A stretch of 64,000 nt of DNA from Amborella trichopoda (taxonomy: Eukaryota > Streptophyta > Magnoliopsida > Amborellales > Amborellaceae), in the NCBI RefSeq assembly GCF_000471905.2, contig NW_006497672.1, positions 876,492 through 940,491 on the forward strand. Reading direction: 5' to 3'. Shown piece after piece: positions 23,031 to 35,598 of the stretch. Positions within the stretch are counted from its first letter, which is position 1. Each line of letters begins with the position of its first letter. Both the position numbers and the translations under genes were made by a program. Under the pieces are notes generated by a model that had not been told where the DNA came from, did no database searches, and was given only the letters and a program-made list of their open reading frames with translations.

Positions 23031-23640
23031 ACTACCAAACAATATTCCCGTTAACACGGATCTCCCTGATGAGAACCTCCGCACAATTGAGGACTCGATT
23101 TGGGAGCTATGCTTCGATGATGCAAAGAACGAATACGGGTCAAGTATAAGAGTCATACTATGCTCACCTGAAAACATTTTATTGTCGAAAGCCCTCAGAT
23201 TGAATTTCCCATGTACCGATAACATTACTGAATATCAAGCCTTGATAGTCGGGCTTGAAAATTCCATGGGAATGAAAATCCCGCAAATACGAGTGATTGG
23301 TGACTCTTTACTCGTTATATATCTAGTTCAAGGGAATTGGAAGGTGAAAGAAGAAAAGCTCAAACCCTATCAAGAAAAGGTTGAAAGGATGAATTCATTT
23401 GTAAGAAAATCACCTTTCTACACCTAACTAGGGAAAATAATCAGTTTGTCGATACGCTTACAACCTTTGCTTCAATGGTTGATATTCCTCCAGAAATCAC
23501 CACGCTACCATTCTACATCAAGAACAAACATGACCCTTCCCCACCAAGGATAAAAAACGAAATAGAACAAGACAATGAGAACGTTGGGGAAGTGTCTCTT
23601 GTGGCTTCAAATGTGCTAGTTAAGGCAAAACCGTAGTTCC
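23031..23640 (+). pseudogene. Second (archaeal-like) RNase H domain, copy 2
   Basis: It lies in the same open frame that began at 22789 and closes at 23427 (212 codons in all). The acidic residues are D in CFDDA, E in ITEYQAL and D in VIGDSLLV. Glycine of the FDG motif is changed to D, and the second E of EYEAL to Q. The C-terminal continuation is frameshifted after 23400, as in copy 1. It is one of the longest uninterrupted pol stretches in the array. Confidence 0.75.
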
Positions 23641-23739
23641 ACGATGTTTTGTCCTAGCTAAAAGATGGGTTATACCTTGAAGGAGCCACCAAAAAAGATA
23701 AAAAACCCTTCGAAGGTTTTCTATAGGATTCTTAGTAAG

Positions 23740-24877
23740 AGGTGATATCCTATTCAAAAAGTCCTCCGATGGCATCATTCTACAGTGCCTCGATCAGCCA
23801 GAAATTGACCACGTACTAACAAAGTTGCACAATGAAGGAGGTCATTCTGGGGAAGCCGCCTTAGCTCAAAAAATTAGGCGCCAAGGCTATTACTGGACCA
23901 CCATGGCTAAAGACTACTGGAAGTTCGTTAAGAGGTGTACCAAATGTCAACTCTATGGAGACCTCATCCATGCACCGTCCGTATCTCTCAACTCAACACC
24001 GCCCATATGGCCCTTCGCCATGTGAGGTCTTGATATCATTAGAATGATATCACCAAAAGCCTCAAACGACCACTCTTTAATATTAACGACTGCATAATAC
24101 TTCACCAAATGGGTAGAGGCTGCATCATTTGTTAAAATTGAAGGCCAACATGTTGCTTGTTTCAAAAAGAATAACATTATATTTAAATTCGGTGTTCCTG
24201 AGTCAATCATCACTGAAAATGGATCCAATCTCAAAAATGAAAAGGTCACTAAGGTGTGTAAAATTTTTGGGATAACACAGAGATTCTCCACACCTTACTA
24301 CCCTCAAGGAAACGAACAAGCAGAAGTCACAAATGAAGGACTTCTCAGAATCATAGACAAATAATAGAAGGCGGGAAAGATTGGCACGAAGAGCTAAACG
24401 ATGCCCTATGGCCCTATCAGACAACTGAGAAGACTCCTACTGGTAAGACCCCATACTCATTGGTGTATGGTATGGAAGCAGTGTTACCCATCGAGGTTGA
24501 GATACCATCCCTCTGAGTGCTTATTCACAAAATTGCAAATGAGGAATAAAAGAGTGAAGCACGAATCACTGCCCTCGTTGCTTTGGATGAAAAACGACTA
24601 TGAGAAACACAAAATATCGTTGCTTACTAGTGTAAAATCGAGAGGGTGTAGCAATGGAAAGTTGTTCCTTGACAGTTCAAAGAAGGGGAATGGTACTCAA
24701 GAAAATCTTCCACACTCTTGCAAATCCACACCCTTTAGGCAAGTTCAAACCTAATTAGGAGGGGCCATTCGTGGTTCCCAGGTGTACGCATGCAATTCTT
24801 ACAAGATAAAAAATTAGGAGGGGTACGAACTCAACGACCCCAATTATGAAATGTACCTCAGAAAATACTACCCGTAG
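23740..24877 (+). pseudogene. Family A integrase, copy 2
   Basis: The zinc-binding part is at 23825-23960 (NEGGHSGEAALAQ, CTKCQLY). A TGG-to-TGA stop precedes the first catalytic Asp (GLDII, 24025-24040). The second catalytic position reads ITENGSNL, a change of Asp to Glu, near 24213. PQGNEQAEVTN keeps the third acidic residue. Further frameshifts occur at 24361 and 24514, and the end matches YYP followed by TAG (24875-24877). It is more damaged than copy 1 at the active site. Confidence 0.8.
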
Positions 24878-26074
24878 CGGGTTAAAAAACGTGGTGAAAA
24901 CTTGAAAAAACATCGCAAAGAAAAATAGAAAAAAAAACCAAAAAAGCAGAAAAACAAAACAAAACAAACAAATGTACATGGTGAAAACCTGAAAAGGCAT
25001 CACGGGTCAAAAAAAAAAAGGAATAAAAAGATCTCCAAGAAGGAGCTTTCGATGAAAAACACTCCAAGTACAAATAAGTACTTGCAAGTTCTAATAATAC
25101 TGCACAAGCAAACCCTGAAGATGAAGACTCCTCCTAAACGCTGTAGGTTTCCAACAGAAGCAAGTCAGAAAGATGTAGGAGGGTGACATGAATGGAAAAC
25201 CCAAGTGATTTCGATGGACCCTGAAAAACGTTGAGATCCTCCAAGATGGAAGCCGACAAGAATCTAGAGGACTCTTCATGGATCCGCGTAGTAGAGGATG
25301 AAAGCTCCAAAGGTTAAAAGACAGCTTTGTGATTTCTAAGTTCTCACAATCCCACAAGGGAATCCGTTCATCATCTTTGGGTAAAATATAACAAAGAAAA
25401 TCACCACCAAAGGGGCCATAGGTGGCGAAACTGTAAGACCCATCCCTTTTGAAAATGTTGTTTCAATTTGATTGTTAAAATCATCCATTTTCAAAAGCTT
25501 TCTCCTTTTAGAACGGACTTCCTCCATTACTGCAAGTGGTTAAACTGTTAGTCATTTGACCTCGCTCTTGAAGCCAACTTCCTCTGCCTATTATGAAGGC
25601 TTGAAACTAGCCAGGCACTCCATGGTTGTATGAGGATAACTACCAACTACAACATATAGGAGATGGGTGAACCTCGTCAATGACGAAATTGGCTAGTTTG
25701 GGAGCGTTTTTCTTTCGACAGGATCCCCTAAGGCAAAACAAGGCAAGCTCATCCCTATGTGTGCATATGATGACCTAATAGCTGGAAATTCGAGACAGAA
25801 ACCCTACAACTAGGGAGCTGACTTCGTAAAAAATCACTTTGAAAATTGTGTGCAAGGAAAGTGCTCTACTCTACTTTGACTAATCAATTGCACACGTACA
25901 AGTTGAACAAGAACCTACCAACAGGGGCAATAAAAAAAGAAAAACAAAGAAAGTTTTCATGCTCCCAATAATAGGGGCAAAGTTGAAAAGCCCCTTTTCT
26001 CAACCAATTCTCCAAAAAAAATAAAATTTTCAAAAAAATAATGATAAAAAAATAATTAAAAAAAAGAGAATAAC
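24878..26074 (+). mobile_element. Family A 3' noncoding region, copy 2, first part
   Basis: No supported gene was seen. It aligns with 10830-11980, with A-rich runs at 24905-24975. Confidence 0.6.
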
Positions 26075-26324
26075 TTGCTCATCAGTTGTATGAGCCTAAA
26101 TTGCCAACCAATTTTCCAAACTTTTTGAAAAAATAGTAAATAAATAAAAAGAAAAAAAAAATTTACGCTCCTCAGTGGCATGAGCCTAAACTGCCAATCA
26201 ATCTATCCCAAAAAAAAAAAAAATCCATATGCTCCTTGGTGGCATGAGCCAAAACTGCCAACCAGCTTCAAAATCTTTTGCTCCCCGGTGGCTTGAGCCT
26301 AAACTGACAACCAGGATTCAGATC
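26075..26324 (+). repeat. Degenerate 55-65 bp repeat x 4, copy 2
   Basis: Four units have the same order as at 11981-12228 (TTGCTC, GGTGGCATGAGCC, AAACTGCCAACC). Confidence 0.65.
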
Positions 26325-26804
26325 GTCAAACTTGTGCGACATTAAAAAATCGAGCTAACACGTCAAACTCATGTGACATTTAAAAACCAAGCTAACATGT
26401 CAAACTCGTGCGATGTTAAAAACCCGAGCTAACACGTCAAACTCGTGCAACGTAAAAAAGCCAAGCTAACAGATCAAACTCATGCGAAGTTAAAAAAACA
26501 AGCTAACACGTCAAACTCGTGCGACGTTAAAAAATCGAGCTAACACGTCAAACTCGTGCGACTTTAAAAAGCCGAGCTAACACGTCAAACTCGTGCATCG
26601 TTAAAAAGCCGAGCAAATATGTCAAACTCGTGCCACGTTAAAAACCTGAGCTAACATGTCAAACTCGTGCGACGTTAAAAACCCGAGCTAACATGTCATA
26701 CTCGTGCGACATTAAAAACCTGAGCTAACACGTCAAACTCGTGCGACGTTAAAAAATCGAGCTAACATGTCAAACTCGTACGACGTTAAAAAGTCAAGCT
26801 AATA
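26325..26804 (+). repeat. 37-bp tandem array x 13, copy 2
   Basis: Thirteen units have the CGTCAAACTCGTGCGACGTT-AAAAA-GAGCTAACA pattern. Unit count and some unit-specific variants (unit 5 with AAAAAAACAAG, unit 13 with AAGTCAAGCTAATA) match copy 1. Confidence 0.88.
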
Positions 26805-27015
26805 CGTCTAACCCCATATGAAGTAAAAATTCGGGTCATCCAGTTCAACATCAAACTCATGCGACATAAAAGAGCTGAGACAGGTAACAACTAGTCTCGT
26901 ATGCCACTAAATGTCGGGTATATCCGGTTCAACGTCAAACTTGTGTGATGTAAAAGAGCCAAGGCAGGTACTGTCTATCCCTGTATGATGTAAAACGTCA
27001 GGTGTATTGTCCATT
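26805..27015 (+). repeat. About 85-bp composite repeat x 2.5, copy 2
   Basis: It has the same higher-order structure as 12707-12915. Confidence 0.6.
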
Positions 27016-27621
27016 GTTGCATGAACCTAAACTGCTTAGAGGGCTCTATGATTGCAGGAGTTGAAATTGTTAACCAATATTGCTTTTCGAAATATCTTTC
27101 TCGTTTCAAAATTTTCGCCATATGTCTCCTGTTTTCAAAAAATTTAATTTCTTTGTTAAAATCGTAGCCTGTCCCTGCTCCGAGTTCTATTTCAAATCCC
27201 TTCTGGCATTCAAAAATTTATGAAAAGACTTGTAAAACCAAAGGAGCTTGGACACCCGTATAAGATGAACACCGCGTTGTCGCGATTATCGCGTTGCTGC
27301 TTCCCCTCTCTATTCGGATTTGATCAGACAAGTCTCGTCCTATAGAAAGTCTTTCCTTATAGACAGCCTTAGGAAACACATAAGGAAATCACAAAACTTA
27401 CTAGGGTTAAAATTTTCAAATTGAGAAAACCTTGAGGTTAAGTGGCATGGCTGTAAAATCTACCTAGAGTTTCAAGCTTGCATAACTAGCCGACACCTCA
27501 TGCCTAAAAACCTAGAATGAAAATGCCCTAGGTGGGTGAGCATGGGAGTACAATGACTTGGAGGGATAGTTGGTGTGCCATCTGCTCGCATGAAGTCAGG
27601 ATGACATTCATCTTTGACATT
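27016..27621 (+). mobile_element. Family A 3' noncoding region, copy 2, last part
   Basis: No gene or array was seen. It aligns with 12916-13521. Confidence 0.55.
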
Positions 27622-27785
27622 CTCCTGCCCCTCGAAGGACATGGAGCCTCAGAGCGTCTACTGTTGCTACACACCTGTCCCTCAAAGGATAGGGAGTGTG
27701 TGTTCTCCTGCCCCTTGAAGGAGAGGGAATGGCAACGTGTCTACTTCTTTGCCACTCTCCTGTCCCTCGAAGGACAGGGAGTGCC
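27622..27785 (+). repeat. Hairpin-forming repeats next to the polypurine tract, copy 2
   Basis: Four CTCCTG(C/T)CCCTCGAAGGA-type units are present. The last (27759-27778) is a perfect 7-bp stem, CCTGTCC pairing with GGACAGG around a CTCGAA loop, 8 bp upstream of the polypurine tract. Confidence 0.7.
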
Positions 27786-27798
27786 AAAGAGGGGCAAC
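27786..27798 (+). other. Polypurine tract, copy 2
   Basis: AAAGAGGGGCAAC abuts the TG of LTR 3. Confidence 0.75.
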
Positions 27799-29173
27799 TG
27801 TAGATGCCTGCTTTAAATCTTGCAAGTTCTGTGGTTTTATTAGACCCTTAGGATCAAATTGGCCTAGTAAACCAAAAATCCATAGGTCACAAAATTTACC
27901 ATGTGAGTCGGAACCATTCTGCTAGCCCAGAACCCAGCAGATGCTTTATTTGACCCAAAATCCAGTAAACGTGCTATTATACGGTAAAAGTCATTAAAAA
28001 TAGTAAAAAAATCTATTTTGACTCAAATTTTCTTTAAGATCTTCACAAGAGGCTGAGGAAGATACCCAAATTTAAAAACATCAAGTTGGAAAACTTTTGG
28101 TTTAGGTGACACGGGACATGCCGCCCAAGCGACACAGGGCATGTCGCCCAAGTCATCTTGCAAATGCCCTATTTTACCAAAAAAATCATTACAAATAGTA
28201 AAAGTATCCTTTTTGACTCAAATGTTTTTTGGTAGCATCAGAAGAGGCTAAGGAACACAATTGAAAAGAAATTTTTCAATTTGGACAAGCTTTGGTTTGG
28301 GGGACCCAGGGCGAGAGGCCCAGGCGACATGACCCGTGCTGCCCAGGTGACACGACCTGTGCCGCCCGGGCGACACGACTCGTGCCGCCCAGACCCATTT
28401 TTCCCCAAACACATTTTTATCATTTTTCGTATTTTTAGGGTTATCTTGTGGGAGGTTTGGCAGCATGAAGCTATCCACATCATTCAAATCCAAATTTTAA
28501 AAAAATAAAATATTGGTTTAACCAAGGGATTTGTGGTTATAAGATAACTTTGCCCCAACGAATCCCTTGTTCAGATGAAGTCACTTTAGGTGACCATAAA
28601 AGGACAAAAAATGAGATGGTTGAGGAGGGATGAGACTTTTATAAACTTTAGGCTGGAAGAGAAACCCTAGGAGAGTAGAGAGACCTTCCCTGAGAAAACC
28701 CTAACACTCATCTTATGCCTGAGTACACCTAGATCTCTAGGGCACAACAAGTTATAGATCTATCTCTAGGGCACAACCACCCTAGAAATCACAGATCTGC
28801 TGGTCAACATCTGGGTCAGAGAGGCAAAGAGGACGCTGGTGCTGATACGGGAGAGCCTCGAAGGCTCGGGAGTCTCGGGGCATCCGACCCTATTGGTATT
28901 ATTTTCTTCCTTTGTTTTACTGTTTTAATTTTATTTTGATATTATTTTGATTAGTTTTCTTGAAAAAAATCATGTTTTTGATGCCTTGGATCACGTTGGC
29001 TCCGCCATAGATATGACAACAATTCCTCTCGTTTCTGGGCAGATCTGATCTCAGATCTGAATTCGATTGTTCTCACTTTCTCTACCATTGCTCTTTCATT
29101 TATTTTTATCAGTTGAAAGTGTCAGATCTAAGAGATCTACATCATTAGATCGCTCAATTCTATGTGACAAACA
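27799..29173 (+). mobile_element. Family A LTR 3 (outer right)
   Basis: It is 1375 bp, starting TGTAGATGCC and ending CAAACA, followed directly by the ATAAG duplication. In its indels it resembles LTR 2 more than LTR 1. Confidence 0.88.
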
Positions 29174-29178
29174 ATAAG
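29174..29178. repeat. Target site duplication ATAAG, right end of the A array
   Basis: It is identical to 894-898 and directly follows the terminal CA of LTR 3. Confidence 0.85.
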
Positions 29179-30519
29179 GAGAGAGCAGATCTAAGTCTGT
29201 GGGTACCAAAATACTTGTGGACAATGGAAGAAGTAGTATAACAAGCCTCAATTTAGAGCTGGTTTTTCAACAGTCCCAGAATGGCCTGAAAATAGTTGAA
29301 AACGTGGCTAAGGGTCTTCTAAGAACACTCGTCAAGTTTTTTCACGATCCAGCAGAGTTAAGGCAGATCAAATGCCAAAAAAAATTTCAAAATTCTGCCT
29401 CTAGCATGCTAAAAGGAGACCCTGTATCTACAACCCTATCGTCTGAGCTTCAAACGATCACTAGACTGCTTTCATTAGATTCAGAATGTTTGAAATCCCC
29501 CGGGTGCTAAGTTTTGACTTATTCAGACGTCTCTGGACCAATCTGCGGCTAACTTACCAAAAATGGGTAGGCCGCATGCAATCCTGGAGCACCCTCCACG
29601 AACCAGCTTCCACTTATGTAAACTGTGTATTCTCCAATTTCAGGATGAACTTTACATGGTCGTATATCCTTCATCTCGGGTCAGAATGAGCCCAAATTTT
29701 TGGACGATGTTTGTCACATTGGCCCAATCGTTTTGATATGGGCCATGCGCGATGGCATGGCCTGAGCTGAGAGAAATCGAAGCGTAAATATTTTCTTGGA
29801 AAAGAAAAAGCTGCAGGAATTTTGAATAAGAAGGTCCCATTGAGCAAATAGTAATATCATAACGCCTGCATACCCGATCGACCTGAAAATGCATGCATTG
29901 CGACCACAAGGTCGAGGACTTCATTCTAGATGAACCTCGTGTATGATGAACGGATGGATTTACTATATTTCAAGGACCAAGAAGAGTCTACCAGAATCCC
30001 AATTCTGGCCATCAGAATCCCAATTCTGGCCAAAATTCCCCAATTTAGAAAGTGGTCATTCAGGCACCAAATCCAACCATCCTTGTAGTAAAATGATCAT
30101 AACGATTTGCTCGTCAATCTATAGAAAATAAATCGAGGAAAACAATCAATAAATGAGTGATATCTTGAATCTAAAGTAACAAGATTCTCTTAAATATTGT
30201 CGCCTCGGGTTAGCGGCCTAAAACCTTGATTCATGGCTCAAAACCTATACCAAAATGACCACCTCACTAAGCTCTACAAGTTTCCGATATTATTTTGGCC
30301 GGATAGTGGCTAGAAGGACCCCATGACAACCACAAGAAGTTCACGTGAGTTCATGGCCATGACAAGGACTGATCTGGAATTACTTAACTTGTTGTGGGCG
30401 AGGGGAAAAATCTTCATTTTTCCCCTAATTGTTAGCATTGACTTAATTCAAAAGATGTCTATTTTTCAGCAATTAGGTTAGTTTTTAGGCATCCACCACC
30501 CATGTTGCCGGTGGTTGCT

Positions 30520-30528
30520 TATATATAT
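30520..30528 (+). promoter_or_regulatory. Candidate TATA box of the B1 LTR
   Basis: TATATATAT lies about 140 bp upstream of the pyrimidine-rich block. The aligned position in the B2 3' LTR also holds a TATA-like site (55091). No transcription start can be proven from sequence. Confidence 0.4.
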
Positions 30529-30664
30529 CCAACATGTAATAACCTAATTAGACCCCAATTAATTCATATTAAGTGTGCCCTTCTCATGGAAAAGAGGAAA
30601 AATAATATTTTGCTCACTGCCCCTAGTCTTAGCTGCTGACCTAAGACCCACTAGGTAACCCTCT

Positions 30665-32480
30665 CCCTTCCCACGTGTGAAACAGGGGTCAGTGGCCGTC
30701 AGACCTATCTCATCTCTCTCCTCGTCTGTCCTTTCTCTGTCATCTTTCTCTCTCCTCTTCTCCCTTCTCTCTCTCCTCCTTCTCTCTCTTCTTCATCTTT
30801 CTTCTGCATCTCTCCCTCTTCTCCTTTTCTCTCTTCTCTCTCCTCTCTCATCTTTCTCTCTCAATTTATTCTCTTTCCTTCTCTCTCCAATATTTCTCTC
30901 TCCTCTTCTCCCTTCTCTCATCTCTCTCATATTTCTCTCTCCTCTTCTCCTTTCTCTCTTCTCTCCTTCTCTCTCCTCTCTCTCATCTTTCTCTCACCTC
31001 TTCTTCGTTCTCTCTTCTCTCTCCTTCTCTCCTCTCACTCTCGCATCTTTCTCTCTCCTCTCTCCCTGCTCTCCTTCTCTCTTCTCCTCTTTCTTCTTTC
31101 TTCTTGTCCCTCTCTTTCTCTCTCACTTTTCTCTCTATCTCCCTCTTCTTTCTTTCTCTCTCTCAACCTCTTTTCTCTCTCAGTTTTCTCTTTCTCATTC
31201 ATCTACTTATTCATCTTCTCTCTATCTCCCTTTTCTTCCATTCTCTCTCTTAACCTCTTTTCTCTCTCTCATCTTTCTCTTTCTCATTCATCTTCTCTTT
31301 CACTTTTCTCTCTCATTTTTCTCTCTACCTCTTTCTCCTTTCTCTTCCCTCCCCAAGCACCAGCTTGAGCCTTTTCTTAGAGTGGCAGGCCTTAGCAGCC
31401 TTCTCGCTTTCTCCCTTCTTCCTCCTTCTTCCTCCTCTTTTATCTTCTCTCTCCTCCCTGAGCGAAGGCCTGATCCTTTTCTTAGAGTGGCAAGCCTCTG
31501 CCGCAGTCTCACCTTCTCCGTTATTCTTCCTCTTCTGTCTTATCTCTCTACGGTTGGAGCCTTTTCCTAGAGTGGCAAGCTTAGCCATTGTCTTACCCTC
31601 TCTAGTCTCTTCCTCCTTCCCAAAATGGTGGCCTAACCACTTTCTCGCCTTCTCCCTTTCTTTCAGTCTCCTCCCTCTTCCTCGAACAGCGGCTTAGCTG
31701 CCGTCTTTCCATCTTCTTTCCTTTTAGCTTCTTCTCCCTCCAGTCTCCTCCTTCTCCCTAAACGGCAGCCTAACCGTCATCTCTCTTCTCTCTCTTTTCC
31801 TCTCTCCCTTTCTCGTCTTTCTCTTTCCTCTTCTTCACCTTTCTGCCTCTCTTTTTATCTCTCCTCATCTTCTCTCTGTTCTTCTCCTTTCTCTCTTCCT
31901 CTCTCTTATCGCTCTAAACTTCTTTCTTTTTCCTCTCTCCCTTTCTTCTCCTTTCTCTCTGCTCATCTTCCCTCTCTTACTCTCTTCTTTCTCTCTCTTA
32001 TCTCTCTAACTTCTCCCTCTCTACCCCTCTTCTCTCTCTTCCTCTTTCCCCTTCTCCTCTCGTTCTCTCTCTTCTTCTTCTCCTTCTTCTTTTCCCTTCT
32101 TCTCTCTCTCACTCTCTCTTTCCCTCTCTTTACATTCCCTCTTCTCTCCATTTGCTCTCTATCTTCTCTCTCTTTCTGTCTTCCCTCTTCACCCTCGAAC
32201 TTTATCATCTCGTCCTCTTTCTATCCTCCCCCATTCTTTCTCTGCCTCTTCCCTCTCAATATCACCCTTTATTTCTCTCTCTTCCCCAACCTTCGCTCCC
32301 CTTTTCTCTCACTATCTCTCTAACTCCTCCCTTTTTTCCTTAACCTTCTCCCCACTTCCCTTTTCACTATCTACATCTCTTCTCCGCCATTAACTCCTCT
32401 CCCCCTCTTCCTTTCTTCTCTCTCCTATTCTCCTTTCTCCTTCGTCTCTATGACTTCTTTCTCCTCTAACTTCTCTCAAT
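30665..32480 (+). repeat. 1.8 kb polypyrimidine block in the B1 LTR
   Basis: The plus strand is almost all C and T (CTCTCTTTCTC, CTTCTTC). Within 31345-31720 it holds an imperfect repeat of about 95 bp carrying GAGCCTTTTCTTAGAGTGGC. Open frames here are a by-product of the absence of purine-containing stop codons. Confidence 0.8.
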
Positions 32481-32989
32481 ACCGAAAACACCGTGAGTCC
32501 TTCATCAAGGAGACGTTGTAAGGCTGTTAAACTGACATGGATTTCGCAATACCAACTTTTCCGATTTCATTCTCCTTTGAATATGCATGCATGTGTATGT
32601 TCACTTAAAAGACAAGTCAGGGTCTCCTGACCCACTTGTCTGGATTTTTATGTGTGTGTGTATGTGTGCTTATAGGAAGGAAGTGAGGAGGTTAAGGGAG
32701 GTGAGTCCAAACCAGTCTCAGACTTGGGGGGCTTTCTTCATGATATAAGAGGTCGCTCATGCGAGCTAGCCCGAGTGTGTCACGGACCCACGTGAGGTAG
32801 GTCCTGCCTCACGACCTTAATTCCTCTTTCAGTAATTGGTACCATGCCCTCGTCCTCCTCACACGGTTCTCAAGAGAGCGATCTCCGGTCCCAAACTCTA
32901 CTCGACTCCATGGTCATCCCCACCCAGAGGGGAGATCAAGGCACCCAACCATCTAGGTTCAAGCTCATTCTAGATCCATTCTCTCCTCT

Positions 32990-34791
<1,802 letters not shown>

Positions 34792-35522
34792 ATGTCAAGT
34801 TGAATGACTCGGATGTGTCATGAAGTTTTATAACTTTCTTTTTTAACTGTGAATATAGTGAATGATATACTCAAAACCACTGATTTGAAATCTAATGGAA
34901 AAAAGTGAATGTGACCTTCTAGTATTAAAAATAAATGATCTCTTTATATTCTTTCCTTAGGAATTAGGAATAAAAAATGAAAACAAAAATATATTATTCA
35001 ACTTGAAGTGATCGAATTATTGCCAAAACCAGTTATTTTTGCACTCATCTATTTGAACTTTGGTGAAAGTTGAGGTAAGGCAATCAATTAATCAGAAAAA
35101 CACTTATGATCAATTAACAAAAACAAGCCTTAGTGTAGGAATGGGGTTGAGGTCAAGGTGGTAGTCCCTGATTCAACTAAAGGTCTCAGTTTTCATTCCT
35201 ACTAAAGCTAACCCCTTTCTAAAAACTAGTAACGATTTCAAATTGCTAACCCACTACTATAAGTTAATATTAAAAAAAAAAAAAAACACACCGACTTGGT
35301 TAACTAAATCAGTCAATTACTTAAGATTTGGGCTAGGGGTAGGGTACCATTTCAATAGAAAAGGATGTTACTTCAAGCTTTCTTCGTGATTGTTTCCCCT
35401 CAACTGGAAAATCATAGGGATCAAAATACGCTTCAAGATGCTCTCTCTTTTTAACTTCAATGCTCGATGCTGTCTTCATCTATAGAATATAACTTAGAAC
35501 CTCTAGAACGGTCCCATCCCAA
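34792..35522. other. Unassigned AT-rich sequence
   Basis: No gene, repeat array or element boundary was recognised. It is possibly host intergenic DNA. Confidence 0.4.
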
Positions 35523-35598
35523 GGGTATGTAGCTTAGATGGTAATAGAGCGCTCGCTTAGCATGCGAGAGGCACGGGGATCGATATTCTGCATCTCCA
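35523..35598 (+). tRNA. tRNA-Ala(AGC)-like gene, probably degenerate
   Basis: This 76-nt stretch follows plant tRNA-Ala closely. The anticodon arm GCTCGCTTAGCATGCGAG is intact with anticodon AGC. The D arm has three extra bases (GGTAATAGAGC where GGTAGAGC is usual). The acceptor stem has a T-C mismatch at its fourth pair (GGGTATG with CATCTCC). The T stem pairs CGGGG with TTCTG, three G-T wobbles. A TTTT run follows 4 bases after the end (35603-35606) and could stop RNA polymerase III. With these defects it may be transcribed but is unlikely to be a normal alanine tRNA. It is the seed of the repeat array that follows. Confidence 0.62.

Larger units (their letters stand above)
899..29173 (+). 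mobile_element. Family A Ty3/gypsy (Tat-type) tandem array: LTR-internal-LTR-internal-LTR
   Basis: Three related LTRs start at 899, 13716 and 27799, each beginning TGTAGA. They enclose two copies of one internal region, 2187-13715 and 15100-27798. Both copies carry a primer site, leader repeats, gag, protease, RT, two RNase H domains, integrase, 3' tandem repeats and a polypurine tract in the same order. Only the outermost ends are flanked by the ATAAG duplication, so a single insertion seems to have been tandemly duplicated by unequal LTR-LTR recombination. Tat lineage is inferred from the second RNase H (family knowledge). Both copies are full of stops and frameshifts. Confidence 0.88.
29174..32951 (+). 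mobile_element. Element B1 3' LTR, remainder after element A
   Basis: It continues the B LTR interrupted at 898. It aligns in order with B2 LTR landmarks: the CTCTAGCA...GGA...CCGTA block, TATGATGAACGG.TGGATTT (29942), a TATA-like site, the pyrimidine-rich block, a CACTTGTCTGG block (32631), and the terminus GGCACCCAACCA at 32951. With the 46 bp at 853-898 it totals about 3.8 kb, longer than the B2 LTRs because the pyrimidine block is expanded. The next bases, TCTAG, are the candidate target duplication, but the other end is off the window. Confidence 0.75.

Noticed and set aside
30677..31570. Long open frame of 297 codons rich in Ser, Leu and Phe
   Set aside because: It lies in a C/T-only block that cannot contain plus-strand stop codons often. 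There is no domain and several frames are open together.
31963..32208. Minus-strand charged open frame
   Set aside because: It is the mirror of the same pyrimidine block (Arg, Glu and Lys only), with no homology.
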